From Streptomyces sp. ISL-10 (lineage in GTDB: Bacteria > Actinomycetota > Actinomycetes > Streptomycetales > Streptomycetaceae): a stretch of 64,000 nucleotides of DNA. The DNA is taken from positions 1 to 64,000 of the forward strand of contig NZ_JAGGOJ010000040.1 of assembly GCF_018614575.1 (NCBI RefSeq), in the 5' to 3' direction. A program made the translations under genes and the position numbers. The notes below the pieces were generated by a model. It searched no databases and was not told the origin of the DNA. It saw only the letters and a list, made by a program, of their open reading frames with translations. Of the stretch, positions 50,852 to 60,398 are shown piece by piece (position 1 is the first letter of the stretch; each line of letters begins with the position of its first letter).

Positions 50852-53740
50852 ATGGTGAGTCCCGATCCCAGCCTCCGCACCGCGGGCGGAGGTTTCGCCT
50901 TTGTGGGCCGTCGACAGGAGTCCGGTCTGCTGCGGGGCGCCCTGCAGCATCCACCCGCCGTGGTACTGATCGAGGGAGAGGCCGGGGTCGGCAAGTCCCG
51001 CCTCGTCAGCGAGGTGACCGGGGAATTGGTCGGCCGGGGCGGCCGGGTCCTGTACGGGTGCTGCCACCCCCTGCGCGAACCCTTTCCCTATGGGCCGGTC
51101 ATCGACGCTCTGCGCCAGGTCGGCCCCTATCTGCCGCCGGCCCCCGAGATGCCCCCGCTGGCCGGCGCCCTGGCGCCGCTGCTGCCAGAACTGGCCGACC
51201 ATCTGCCTCCCGCCCCCGCCGACGTGCAGGAGACCGGGTCTGAGCGCTACCAGCTGGTCCGGGCGGTACGCGCGGTCCTGGAGGCCTGCGATACCGCGAT
51301 CCTGGTCATCGAGGACCTGCACTGGGTGGACGAAGCCACCCGCGAGCTGCTGCTGCTCCTGGCCCGCGATCTGCCACCGCACCTGGGCCTGGTGCTCACC
51401 TACCGGCAGGAAGAGCTTCCGCCCCGCGCGCCCGTCCTGGGCGCGGCCTACCGCCGCCCGCCGGGCACCAGCGGCGCGGAGATCCACCTGGCTCCGCTGA
51501 CCGAATCCGACATTCATGACCTGACCGCTGCCGTCCTGGGCCCGCGCGCCACTCACGCACTGGGACGCGTCCTGTTCGAGCGCAGTGCGGGCCTGCCCTT
51601 GGTGGTCGAGGAGGACCTGATCACCTTGAGTGAAGGGGGACATCGGGGACACCTGAGCGTGGGGGTGGTCGATCCGGTGACCGGGCTCGACCAAGCGGTG
51701 GTGCCTCGTGGACTGCGGGAGGCGTTCACCACACGGGTGCGAGGCCTGTCGGCGCAGGCCGTAGCGGTGGTGGAGGCCGCCGCGGTGCTGGCGGTGTCCA
51801 CCGCCGAACCCGTGCTGGCTCAGGTCGCCGAACTCGACCCCGAACAGGGCATGGAGGCCCTGATGGAGGTCCTGGGCGCCGCAGTGCTGCTCGAGAACCG
51901 GCCAATGCAGTACGGGTTCCGCCACGCTCTCGCCCAGCAGGCCGTCTACCAGACCATCCCGGGTCCGCAGCGTCGCCGCCTGCATGAACGGGCGATCGCG
52001 GCCCTGCGTGCCTTGGACAGCCCTCCGCTGGTGCAGATCGCCCATCACTTCCGCGCCCTGGGCGACCGGGAGGGCTGGCTCACCCAGGCCGAGACGGCCG
52101 CCGCCCAAGCGCTCGCGCTGGGTGACCAGGGCACCGCCGCCGCCCTTCTCCACGCCATCCTCGCCGAACCCGGACTGGACGAGGATGTCCGTACCCGCGT
52201 AGCGCTGGCCCTCAGCCGCACCGCGACCTACAGCGCCGAATACACGGCGTCGGTTGCGGTCCTGCGACGCATCCTCTCCGACCCCCAACTGTCCGCCACC
52301 ACCCGCGGTGAGATCCGCGTCGGACTCGGCCTCCTTCTCACCAGTCAGGCCGGCGACCCGGCAGGCATCCGGGAGCTGGAACGCGCCATCGAGGAGCTGG
52401 GCGACCGGCGACCTGAGACCGCCGCGCACGCGATGAGTCATCTGGCGCTGTGGGCGACGTTCAGAGGGCGGCCCGCTGCAGAGGCACTGGCCTGGATCGA
52501 GCGCGCCGAGCGCGCTGTGCAGGCCAGTCCCGATGAGGCGGCGCGGGCCACGGTGCGCGCCAACAAGATCGCGGTGCTGGCCCAGATGGGGCAGCCGGAG
52601 GTGTGGGTGCTGATCGACCGCCTGCCCCGGGAAGGCAGGGACCTGTCCGTGCTGAGGCAGACCGCCAGGGCCCTGTACAACGCGGCCGACGCAGCGCTGG
52701 ATCTCGGCCACGACGATCGGGTGGGAGCCCTGCTCGAGCAGAGCCAGGACCTCGCCCACCGCACCGGCGCCCCGCATCTCGACGCCATATGCCGCGTTCT
52801 GCGCCAGGAACTCGCCTGGTACCAGGGCTCCTGGGGAGGCTTGGAGGACGCCTATGCCTCCTTGTTCGCCCAGGTCCCGGACATCCTGATGCTGGAAGTC
52901 GAGGGATCGCTGGTTCTTGGGGCACTCGCCGAAGCCCGCGGACAGTGGGGCCAGGCTCTGAAGAGGTACACCACCGCGAGGGACGCGAGTGGCTATGCGG
53001 TGTGGACCGCTGATGCGGCCGCGGGAATCGGCCGGGTCAGGCTTGCCCAGGGTGACCCCCTGACAGCCTGGGCGATCACCGCCCCGGCCATGGACAGCCT
53101 GCGGCGCGACGGGCCCTCGCTCAGAGCCTCGGCCCTGGTCCCGGTCGCCGTCGAGGCCGCCATGGCCGCCGGGGAGCGCGCGTCGGCCACGCGGCTGACC
53201 AAGGAGTTCGAGCGCGCCGTCCAGGGCCGGAACGCGCCGGCTGCCCTCGCCCACCTGCAGCTCTGCCTCGGACTGCTGCTGCGCGACGACGACCCGGACC
53301 GGGCTCGCGATCACTTCGACCGTGCTCGCGCCACGTTCCAGGGCATCGGCCGCCCCTATCCCACGGCCCAGGCCGCCGAACGCGCCGCCCGCACCCGGAT
53401 CCCCACCACGCCCCACCGTGCGGCCGAGGACCTGACAGAGATCGACGAGGTCTATCGGCGCCTGGGGGCCACCTTCGACGCCGCCCGCTGCCGGCGCGCT
53501 CTGCGCGACCTCGGCCAAGCCCGCTCTCCGGTCGGTCGTCGCGGCTACGGCGAGCAACTCTCCCCACGCGAGCAGGAGGTCGCCTGCCTCCTCGCCTCGG
53601 GCGCCACCAACCGCGACATCGCCCAGGCCCTCTTCCTCTCCCCCCGCACGGCGGAACACCATGTGGCCAGCGTCCTGAAGAAACTCGGCGTCACCAGTCG
53701 GCACGCCGTCGGCGACGCCCTTGCCACCAACGACACGTAG
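50852..53740 (+). CDS. Large LuxR-family (LAL) ATP-binding regulator
   Basis: 962 residues from the ATG at 50852; an open frame begins at GTG 50771, and all possible starts have weak ribosome sites. An AAA/NACHT-like module has Walker A GEAGVGKS (about 42-49) and Walker B AILVIEDLHWVDE. The middle is helical, TPR-like (ALALSRTATYSAEYTASVAVL, AHAMSHLALWATF). The C-terminus is a LuxR HTH: LSPREQEVACLLASGATNRDIAQALFLSPRTAEHHVASVLKKLGV. LAL proteins activate sugar or antibiotic genes on binding an inducer. The nearby importer operon is a candidate target because both share a palindrome. Confidence 0.92.
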   Translation: MVSPDPSLRTAGGGFAFVGRRQESGLLRGALQHPPAVVLIEGEAGVGKSRLVSEVTGELVGRGGRVLYGCCHPLREPFPYGPVIDALRQVGPYLPPAPEMPPLAGALAPLLPELADHLPPAPADVQETGSERYQLVRAVRAVLEACDTAILVIEDLHWVDEATRELLLLLARDLPPHLGLVLTYRQEELPPRAPVLGAAYRRPPGTSGAEIHLAPLTESDIHDLTAAVLGPRATHALGRVLFERSAGLPLVVEEDLITLSEGGHRGHLSVGVVDPVTGLDQAVVPRGLREAFTTRVRGLSAQAVAVVEAAAVLAVSTAEPVLAQVAELDPEQGMEALMEVLGAAVLLENRPMQYGFRHALAQQAVYQTIPGPQRRRLHERAIAALRALDSPPLVQIAHHFRALGDREGWLTQAETAAAQALALGDQGTAAALLHAILAEPGLDEDVRTRVALALSRTATYSAEYTASVAVLRRILSDPQLSATTRGEIRVGLGLLLTSQAGDPAGIRELERAIEELGDRRPETAAHAMSHLALWATFRGRPAAEALAWIERAERAVQASPDEAARATVRANKIAVLAQMGQPEVWVLIDRLPREGRDLSVLRQTARALYNAADAALDLGHDDRVGALLEQSQDLAHRTGAPHLDAICRVLRQELAWYQGSWGGLEDAYASLFAQVPDILMLEVEGSLVLGALAEARGQWGQALKRYTTARDASGYAVWTADAAAGIGRVRLAQGDPLTAWAITAPAMDSLRRDGPSLRASALVPVAVEAAMAAGERASATRLTKEFERAVQGRNAPAALAHLQLCLGLLLRDDDPDRARDHFDRARATFQGIGRPYPTAQAAERAARTRIPTTPHRAAEDLTEIDEVYRRLGATFDAARCRRALRDLGQARSPVGRRGYGEQLSPREQEVACLLASGATNRDIAQALFLSPRTAEHHVASVLKKLGVTSRHAVGDALATNDT

Positions 53741-53994
53741 TCGCCGCGGGGTACCCGGTGCGCGGCCACCAACCCGTGGCGTGAAGCAGGTACGGGCGCG
53801 ATGGGCTCGCCTCGTCCGCTACGTAGCGTTCCGCCCTACGTGCGGTACTCCCCTACCCAGCGATCCCCGGTAGGGACTGCCATCGGTGACCGGACTGAGT
53901 TCGTCCGGCCATGGACCCGGCGGCCTTCTCTCCCTCTCCTGGAATGACAGGCCCTATGTCTCCGGATGACATCCCCTGGTGACCGGAGAATCCG
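53741..53994. other. Intergenic region after the LAL gene
   Basis: 254 bases. Around 53818-53855 CTACGTAGCG, CCTACGTGCG and CCCCTACCC occur close together and could be binding or promoter elements. No gene is visible. Confidence 0.35.
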
Positions 53995-54624
53995 ATGGCG
54001 GAGGAGAAAATCGTGGACCTCGACATCAATGCGCCCGGCAGAGCCAGGATCGCGGCGTACCTTCGGTGCTTTCCCTTCGATACCTGGGGAATGGACCTGC
54101 ACCGGTCCGCACTCCGCAGGTATGCCGGAGAACTCGGCCTGCCTGAGCCCCGGTTCTACCTGGACAACGGCGTGCGCTCCCGAGGGCCGCTGCCGAGCCT
54201 GGGACGGCTGATGGAACTGGTGGCGTGCGACGCCTACGACGTGCTGCTGGTACCCGGACCGTTCGTCTTCTCCATGCACGATCGTGAGGCCTCCGCAATC
54301 GTCGGACGGATCACCGGCCTCGGCTGTACGGTGCTGGAGCTCCCACCCCTCCACGCCGCGGGGAACCGCGGACCGGAGCCGTCTGATCCGGTGGCGCTGC
54401 CTCCGGCATGCGCGGCCGTGGCGCCGTGCCCGCGGGACGGTGGTCCCCTCAGCCACGGCCCAGCAAGCGGTGGTGACCCGGGCAGCGCGACGACGGCATC
54501 CCGTTCCACACCCCTGTCCGCGGTCCGGCGGGAGACCGGCCGGATAACGGTCGCGTTCCAGCCATTGACCGATCACTTCAGTGCGATGTGCAATGTCACA
54601 CGCCACATCGCGCGCAGCGTGTGA
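53995..54624 (+). CDS. Degenerate serine-recombinase N-domain-like protein
   Basis: 209 residues. ARIAAYLRCFPFDTWGMDLHRSALRRYAGELGL, DNGVRSRGPLPSLGRLMELV and DAYDVLLVPGPFVFS follow the layout of a resolvase N-terminal domain (compare YxRVST, LxRLLxxV, DxLxVxxxDRLxR). The catalytic serine motif has become YLRCFPFD. Such proteins recur in Streptomyces without a DNA-binding half. They have probably lost recombination and gained a regulatory job (inference). From about 120 on the sequence is low-complexity and may not be structured. Confidence 0.7.
   Translation: MAEEKIVDLDINAPGRARIAAYLRCFPFDTWGMDLHRSALRRYAGELGLPEPRFYLDNGVRSRGPLPSLGRLMELVACDAYDVLLVPGPFVFSMHDREASAIVGRITGLGCTVLELPPLHAAGNRGPEPSDPVALPPACAAVAPCPRDGGPLSHGPASGGDPGSATTASRSTPLSAVRRETGRITVAFQPLTDHFSAMCNVTRHIARSV
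54587..54600. promoter_or_regulatory. Palindromic operator candidate, copy 2, in overlapping inverted repeats
   Basis: TGTGCAATGTCACA, one base different from the site at 50711. Around it, GCGATGTG (54583-54590) pairs with CACATCGC (54604-54611), and TCACACG (54596-54602) pairs with CGTGTGA (54618-54624). It is 158 bases upstream of the importer operon. Confidence 0.45.
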
Positions 54625-54757
54625 CAGCAGAGATTCGGCCCGCAGAAGGAAGCGCCGAGTTCCGAGCCGACTGCGACTCACCGTCTCGCCCGCTGATCGA
54701 TCCCCAGGCCGTCGCACCCGTGACCGCCCGCAACGCCTCGCAGAGGAGCGTGCCCCC

Positions 54758-55957
54758 GTGAAGAGACCCACCCTCCCCGTTCTGCCCTCCACCGCCCGCA
54801 CCACGTCCCGCGTCGTGGCGCTGACCTCACTTCTCGCGGTGACCGCACTGTCCACCACGGGCTGCAACGGGCTGGTCGGCGGCAGCGCCGCCGGCGACGA
54901 CGAGGGGCCCATCGTGCTCGGCATGGCCGTGCCGATGTCCGGCAGCAGTGCGGACACCGGCCCCCACATGAAGAACGGCGCACAGCTCGCGGTCGATGAG
55001 ATCAACGCCAAGGGCGGCGTGCTCGGCCGGAAGCTGCGGCTGCAGGTGGAAGACGACGCCTGCGATCCGAAGACCGCAGTCGCGGCGGCCAACAAGCTGG
55101 TCGCGGCGAACGCGGCCGTGTCGGTCGGTGGCTACTGCTCGGGCGCCACGCTGCCCACGCTGCCGATCTTCGGCAAGCGGAACATCCCCATGGTCATTCC
55201 AGCGGCCAACTCCAACCAACTCGTCAGCCAGCACCTCAAGCACGTCTTCCTCATCAACGGCACCGGCAGCCAGCAGGCCGCCGCCGCGGTCGCCTGGCTG
55301 GGCAAGGACGGGGCCAAGAAGGTCGCCGTCATGGACGACAACACCAGCTACTCCAAGGACATCGCCGACCTCACCTGGGCCAAGCTGGGCGCCGCGGGTG
55401 CTCCGGCCAAGGCCGTCGAGGCAGCGGTCAACCCGGGTGAGAGCGACTACAGCCCCAATGTCACCAGCGTGCTGAAGTCGGCCCCCGACTACATCTACTG
55501 GACCGGCTACTACCAGGAGGGCGGCCTGCTCATCCGGCAGTTCCGCCAGGCCGGGTACAAGGGCAAGTTCCTCATCGGCGACGGCTCGGTCGACCCGAAG
55601 CTCGTCAAGATCGCGGGCGCCGAGCACGGCGAGGGCGTTTTCGCCACCATGACCCAGACCCCGCAGACCACCCCGGGCGCCGAGAGCTGGATCGCCGCCT
55701 ACAAGAAGAAGTTCGGCACCGACCCCGGCCCGTACTCCACGCAGTCCTACGACGCCGTGCGGGTTGCTGCGGAGGCCATCGAGAACGCCGGCAGCACCGA
55801 CGGCGACAAGGTCACGGCGGCGCTGGAGGACATCGACGGTTTCCGGATGTTCTCCGGCCCGCTGAAGTTCACCCCCGAACACACGCTGAGCAACGGCGGC
55901 TTCGTGATCCTCACCGTCAAGGACGGGGCGTTCGTCCTGCAGGACTCCCTCAAGTAA
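54758..55957 (+). CDS. livK: Branched-chain amino acid type substrate-binding lipoprotein (LivJ/LivK)
   Basis: 399 residues; GTG with AGAGGAG upstream. A lipoprotein signal ends LSTTGC (Cys36 would be lipidated). The type I periplasmic-binding fold follows: IVLGMAVPMSGSSADTG, GAQLAVDEINAKGGVLGRKL, GGYCSGATLPTLPIF and YSTQSYDAVRVAAEAI. It captures the substrate outside the membrane for the LivHMGF importer encoded next. Amino acids such as leucine or valine are usual, but relatives bind urea, amides or aromatic acids, so specificity is open. Confidence 0.93.
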   Translation: MKRPTLPVLPSTARTTSRVVALTSLLAVTALSTTGCNGLVGGSAAGDDEGPIVLGMAVPMSGSSADTGPHMKNGAQLAVDEINAKGGVLGRKLRLQVEDDACDPKTAVAAANKLVAANAAVSVGGYCSGATLPTLPIFGKRNIPMVIPAANSNQLVSQHLKHVFLINGTGSQQAAAAVAWLGKDGAKKVAVMDDNTSYSKDIADLTWAKLGAAGAPAKAVEAAVNPGESDYSPNVTSVLKSAPDYIYWTGYYQEGGLLIRQFRQAGYKGKFLIGDGSVDPKLVKIAGAEHGEGVFATMTQTPQTTPGAESWIAAYKKKFGTDPGPYSTQSYDAVRVAAEAIENAGSTDGDKVTAALEDIDGFRMFSGPLKFTPEHTLSNGGFVILTVKDGAFVLQDSLK

Positions 55958-55971
55958 CCCGGAGCGGTCAC

Positions 55972-56865
55972 ATGGCACAGCTCATTTGGAACGGGTTGTT
56001 CGTCGGCTCGTTCTACGCCCTGGTCGCACTGGGGTACAGCATGGTGTACGGGATCATCAAGCTGCTCAACTTCGCCCACGGCGACCTCTATATGCTCGGA
56101 GCCTTCTCCGGCTTCGCGATGCTCGGCGCCGCGGGTGGCTTCGTCCCCTCGGGTTCGCTGACCGCACTGTTCGCCGTGCTCGTGCTGACGATGCTGGCGA
56201 CCGGCCTGGGCGGCGTCGCACTGGAGCGGGTGGCCTACCGGCCGCTGCGCGGGGCGCCGCGCCTCTCTCTGCTCATCACCGCGGTGGGCGCCTCGTTCGC
56301 GCTGGAGTACGGCGTCCGTATCCTCGCCGGCCCCAACCCGAGGGTCTATCCGGTACGTCTGGACGGAACCGGCGTGTCGGTGCTCGGCGCCAAGATCACC
56401 ACTACCCAGCTCGTCCTCATGGCGATCACCCTCGGGCTGATGGTGGCGCTGAACACCCTGGTCATGCGCAGCCGCCAGGGCCGGGCGATGCGTGCCATCG
56501 CGCTCGATCCGAAGGCGTGCCAGCTGATGGGCATCAACGTCGACGCGATCATCTCCCGTACCTTCTTCATCGGTTCGGCCCTGGCCGGCGCCGCCGGGGT
56601 CATGGCCGGCGCGTACTACGGAAAGATCGACTTCCTGATGGGCTTCATCATCGGGCTCAAGGCGTTCACCGCGGCCGTCATCGGCGGCATCGGCAACATG
56701 AAGGGCACCATGCTGGGCGGCCTGATCCTGGGCCTGCTGGAGTCCTTCGGCACCGACTGGCTCGGCGGCCAGTGGCGCGATGTGTTCGCCTTCGGCTTCC
56801 TCATCCTCTTCCTGACCGTGCGGCCGACCGGCCTGCTCGGCGAGCGTGTGACGGAGCGCGTGTGA
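55972..56865 (+). CDS. livH: Importer permease LivH
   Basis: 297 residues, hydrophobic throughout with about 8 helices. LVALGYSMVYGIIKLLNFAHGDLYMLGAF is the LivH signature, and the EAA-like loop contains GRAMRAIALDPKACQLMGINVD. GGAG lies 6 bases upstream of the ATG. It pairs with LivM to form the channel. Confidence 0.95.
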   Translation: MAQLIWNGLFVGSFYALVALGYSMVYGIIKLLNFAHGDLYMLGAFSGFAMLGAAGGFVPSGSLTALFAVLVLTMLATGLGGVALERVAYRPLRGAPRLSLLITAVGASFALEYGVRILAGPNPRVYPVRLDGTGVSVLGAKITTTQLVLMAITLGLMVALNTLVMRSRQGRAMRAIALDPKACQLMGINVDAIISRTFFIGSALAGAAGVMAGAYYGKIDFLMGFIIGLKAFTAAVIGGIGNMKGTMLGGLILGLLESFGTDWLGGQWRDVFAFGFLILFLTVRPTGLLGERVTERV

Positions 56866-57911
56866 TGACAACCGTTCAGAACCCCCCGGTGAAGCCCGTC
56901 AAGGGCCGTGGCCCCTCCCCCGTCACGCGACTGCTGGAAAGCCGAAGGCTGGGCTGGGCCGGGCTGACGACCGCCCTGCTCGCACCGTTCGTCATCGCCA
57001 CTCCGTACGCGATGAACGTGATGACCAGCGCGGTCGTCTTCGTGATGCTGGCCGTCGGCCTCAACATCGTCGTCGGCTACTGCGGTCTGCTCGACCTCGG
57101 CTTCGCCGCCTTCCTCGCAGTCGGCGCGTACACCGGCGGGATACTCGCCACGTCCCTGAAGATCCCGCTCCTGGCCACCGTGCCGGTCGTCGTCGTGGTG
57201 ACCGTGGTCGCCGGAGTGGTGATCGGAGGCCCCACGCTGCGGCTGCGCAGCGACTACCTGGCCATCGTGACGCTCGGCTTCGGGGAGATCATCCGGATCG
57301 TCGCGAGCAACCTGGACATCACCGGTGGTCCCTCGGGGATCTACGGCATCCCCGGGCTGCTCGGTGACATGCTCTCCGACCCGGTCGTCTTCTACTACAC
57401 CGCCGTACTGATCGTCTCGGTCGCGGTGCTCTTCGCCGCGCGGCTCGGCCGCTCCCGTATCGGCCGTGCCTGGCGCTTCATCAGGGAGGACGAGGACGCC
57501 GCGGAGGCCAGCGGTATCCATACCTACCGGGTCAAGCTGGCCGCCTATGTCGCGGGTGCGGTCTGGGGAGGACTCGCGGGCGTGCTGTTCGCCGCGCAGC
57601 TCTCGGCGATCTCCCCCGCCAGCTTCACCTTCCTGCAGTCCGCCCTCGTCCTGATGGCGGTCGTGCTCGGCGGCATGGGCTCCACCCCCGGCGTCGTGGT
57701 CGGCGCCGTGGTCATCAGTCTGCTGCCCGAGATGCTGCGGGGCCTGGCCGACTACCGCTACTTCGTGTTCGGCGTACTGCTCATCGTCGTGATGCTGCTC
57801 CGCCCGCAGGGCCTGTGGCCGCACCGCTCGCGCGAGTCCGGCCACACGGCTGCGCGGAGCGTCGCGAGCACGCCCGGCGCACCCGGAGCGCCGGCGAAGG
57901 AGGAAGAATGA
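56865..57911 (+). CDS. livM: Importer permease LivM
   Basis: 348 residues; the ATG overlaps the livH stop by one base (a GTG at 56862 is an alternative). GLNIVVGYCGLLDLGFAAFLAVGAYTGG and LRLRSDYLAIVTLGFGEIIRIVASN, plus the loop GRAWRFIREDEDAAEASGIHTYRVKL, identify LivM. An N-terminal extension of about 25 polar residues precedes the first helix. Confidence 0.95.
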   Translation: MTTVQNPPVKPVKGRGPSPVTRLLESRRLGWAGLTTALLAPFVIATPYAMNVMTSAVVFVMLAVGLNIVVGYCGLLDLGFAAFLAVGAYTGGILATSLKIPLLATVPVVVVVTVVAGVVIGGPTLRLRSDYLAIVTLGFGEIIRIVASNLDITGGPSGIYGIPGLLGDMLSDPVVFYYTAVLIVSVAVLFAARLGRSRIGRAWRFIREDEDAAEASGIHTYRVKLAAYVAGAVWGGLAGVLFAAQLSAISPASFTFLQSALVLMAVVLGGMGSTPGVVVGAVVISLLPEMLRGLADYRYFVFGVLLIVVMLLRPQGLWPHRSRESGHTAARSVASTPGAPGAPAKEEE

Positions 57912-58726
57912 TGCTCGAGGTAACGGATCTACGGCTGGCCTTCGGCGGGGTCCGCGCCGTCGACGGCCTCACCTTCTCGGTCGGCGAGGGCGAAATCGTC
58001 TCGATCATCGGTCCCAACGGCGCGGGGAAGACCTCGGCCTTCAACTGCGTCAGCGGGTTCTACCAGCCGACCGGGGGCACCATCCGGCTGGCCGGAGAGA
58101 ACGTGACGGGCCTGCGCCCTTCGGCAGTCGCCGCCCGCGGCCTGGCCCGCACCTTCCAGAACCTGCGGCTGTTCGGCGAGCTGTCGGTGCTGGACAACGT
58201 ACGGGCGGGCACGCATCTGTGGCTGAGACAGAGCGCCCTCGACGCGGTGCTCCACACTCCCCGTTACCGGCGCAGCGAGCGCGAGAGCACCGACGAGGCC
58301 CACAAATGGCTGGACTTCGTCGGCCTCCGCGGCGACCGGGCCGGCCTCGCGCGTCACCTCCCGTACGGCGAGCAGCGCCGGGTGGAGATCGCCCGCGCCC
58401 TGGCCAGACGGCCGAAGCTGCTGCTGCTCGACGAGCCGGCCGCCGGGCTCAACCACGGCGAGAAGGCCGAGTTGCTCGCCCTCGTCCGCCGGATCCGGGA
58501 GCTGGGGACGGCGATCGCGCTCATCGAGCACGACATGGGCCTGGTCATGGAGGTGTCCGAGCGGGTGGTCGTGCTGAACTTCGGAAAGGAGATCGCCGAC
58601 GGGCCGCCGGAGGAGGTGCGGCAGGATCCGGCCGTCATCGAGGCCTATCTCGGCCGGGCAGCCGACGATGACGAGGGCCATGCCGCCCGCGCCGGTTTCG
58701 AAGGGGAAGGGGCACACCATGCTTGA
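57908..58726 (+). CDS. livG: Importer ATPase LivG
   Basis: 272 residues; ATGATG start overlaps the livM stop, with GGAGG upstream. Walker A is GPNGAGKTS, the signature LPYGEQRRVEIARAL, Walker B LLLLDEPAAGL and the switch His IEHDMGLVM. It is one of two ATPase subunits that power the importer. Confidence 0.95.
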   Translation: MMLEVTDLRLAFGGVRAVDGLTFSVGEGEIVSIIGPNGAGKTSAFNCVSGFYQPTGGTIRLAGENVTGLRPSAVAARGLARTFQNLRLFGELSVLDNVRAGTHLWLRQSALDAVLHTPRYRRSERESTDEAHKWLDFVGLRGDRAGLARHLPYGEQRRVEIARALARRPKLLLLDEPAAGLNHGEKAELLALVRRIRELGTAIALIEHDMGLVMEVSERVVVLNFGKEIADGPPEEVRQDPAVIEAYLGRAADDDEGHAARAGFEGEGAHHA

Positions 58727-59429
58727 GATCCGCGGCCTCGACGTCCGTTACGGAGGAGTGCACGCACTGCGGGGGCTCGACCTCAACGTGGCCGAAGGGG
58801 AGACCGTCGCCCTGCTCGGCAACAACGGCGCGGGCAAGACAACCACGCTGTCGGCGGTGTCCGGGCTCGTCCGGTCCGCCGCAGGCCGGATCGTGCACGC
58901 GGGCGAAGACATCACGAGGACCGCTCCGTCGAAGATCGTGGCGCGAGGTGTGGTGCACGTCCCCGAGGGACGGCGCATCTTCAGCACGCTGACCGTGCAG
59001 GAGAACCTGTTGCTCGGCGGCTATCTGGTCCGTGACGGCGCCGATCTCACCCGTCGGGTCGAGAAAGTCTACGAGTTGCTGCCCCGGCTGGCCGAACGGC
59101 GCTCTCAGCAGGGCGGGACGCTCTCCGGTGGGGAGCAGCAGATGCTCGCCATCGGCCGGGCGCTCGTCGCCCGCCCCGGTCTGCTGATGCTGGACGAACC
59201 GTCGATGGGCCTGGCCCCGCTCATGGTCGCCGCGGTGATGGAGGTGATCAAGGACATCAACCTCGGCGGCACGGCGGTACTCCTCGTCGAACAGAACGCC
59301 ACGGCTGCGCTGAAGATCGCACATCGAGGATATGTGATCGAGAACGGGGAGACGGTGCTGGAGGGCACAGCAGCCGACCTGTCCGCCGACCCCCGCGTCG
59401 CGCAGGCCTATCTGGGCGGGGTTTCGTAA
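58719..59429 (+). CDS. livF: Importer ATPase LivF
   Basis: 236 residues; the ATG lies inside the end of livG (8-base overlap). Walker A GNNGAGKTT, signature LSGGEQQMLAIGRALV, Walker B LLMLDEPSMGLAP and LLVEQNATAALKIA with the LivF-type switch Gln/Glu pair. It completes the five-gene importer; no sixth gene follows. Confidence 0.95.
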   Translation: MLEIRGLDVRYGGVHALRGLDLNVAEGETVALLGNNGAGKTTTLSAVSGLVRSAAGRIVHAGEDITRTAPSKIVARGVVHVPEGRRIFSTLTVQENLLLGGYLVRDGADLTRRVEKVYELLPRLAERRSQQGGTLSGGEQQMLAIGRALVARPGLLMLDEPSMGLAPLMVAAVMEVIKDINLGGTAVLLVEQNATAALKIAHRGYVIENGETVLEGTAADLSADPRVAQAYLGGVS

Positions 59430-60398
59430 CCGGCTGCGAGCGGCTCTGGCCGGCGTCACAGGCCAGTAGGCGCTCCCCGCCACCAGCGACGCGTCCCGGT
59501 CGTCCGTGGCACAGCGCTTCGTTCCGTTCGGGAGATGCCCGCGAGGGCGCCCTGGGGACCAGCGACGCGCCGGACATCCCGGAGACGACGGCCGGGCACA
59601 CCGGGCGCCACCCCGCCCGAGACACCTGAACCTCCGGGCTGCGGCTCCCCCTGAAGGGGCGAGCTACAGGCACCGGTGGGACTCGCGCCGCTCAGTGATC
59701 CGAACGTGCACTCCCGCGGCAGGTCTGCCCGCACCGCGCCGCCGAACCGGCGCGCTTGAAGGAGGGCGCGCTTCCGGCAGTCATGAACTTCCGGGCCGCG
59801 CGCCGAGGTTCCCCGGGCATGACCGGCTTGCGAGCGGCTCCACTCCGCAGCGGCTGCGCCGGCCGAAGACCTTGAGGCCGCCGCCTGCGTCGGGCTGCCT
59901 CGGGCCCAGACTGGCGTGTTCGGGGGGCAGGGCTGTTCGACGAGCGTCTGGCATCCGCTCGTCAAGGCCCTTCCGAGGGGAGATGTGCGGCCTGTCCCGG
60001 ACCGTTCCACCGGCCGGTGAACGGCACATCGTCGCGGGCACCCGGGCGGCGTCGCATGTCCAGGTTCATAGTGCGATGTTATGGCGAAGCAGTAGCTTCC
60101 GCCCTCATCGCCGCATCCGCATCCTATCCCCAACGAATCCACCAACGGAGCCTGGCCAGTGGCGGTTCCGGGAGGCCACCCACCCCGGACGGGCAGGCAG
60201 GACCCGCGATGCGGTGATCCGGCGCGAACCTCCGGAATCCGACGCGACCTCAAGGACGCGACAGTTCCGACTGTCACGCTCGCATCACTTGACAGAGCTG
60301 CTCCCCTTCTCCGGCATTCGCCGCGTCGCCATGCCGCCTGCCAGGAGGTCGCAGCCACCCGATTCCGAAGTCCGGACCGCTTTCCCTGGAGGCACATC
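59430..60398. other. 0.97-kb gap without a supported gene
   Basis: Long open frames exist on both strands, but none has a ribosome site, typical codon bias or a domain I know. An imperfect palindrome, ACCGTTCCACCGG-CCGGTGAACGG, lies at about 60001-60024. CAGTGCGATGT-like sequence recurs at about 60070 (AGTGCGATGT), as upstream of the importer. GGAGG at about 60388 belongs to the protease gene. Confidence 0.45.

Noticed and set aside
50720..53704. Minus-strand open frame of almost 1,000 codons
   Set aside because: Mirror of the LAL regulator gene; rich in Gly/Gln/Ala with no motif.
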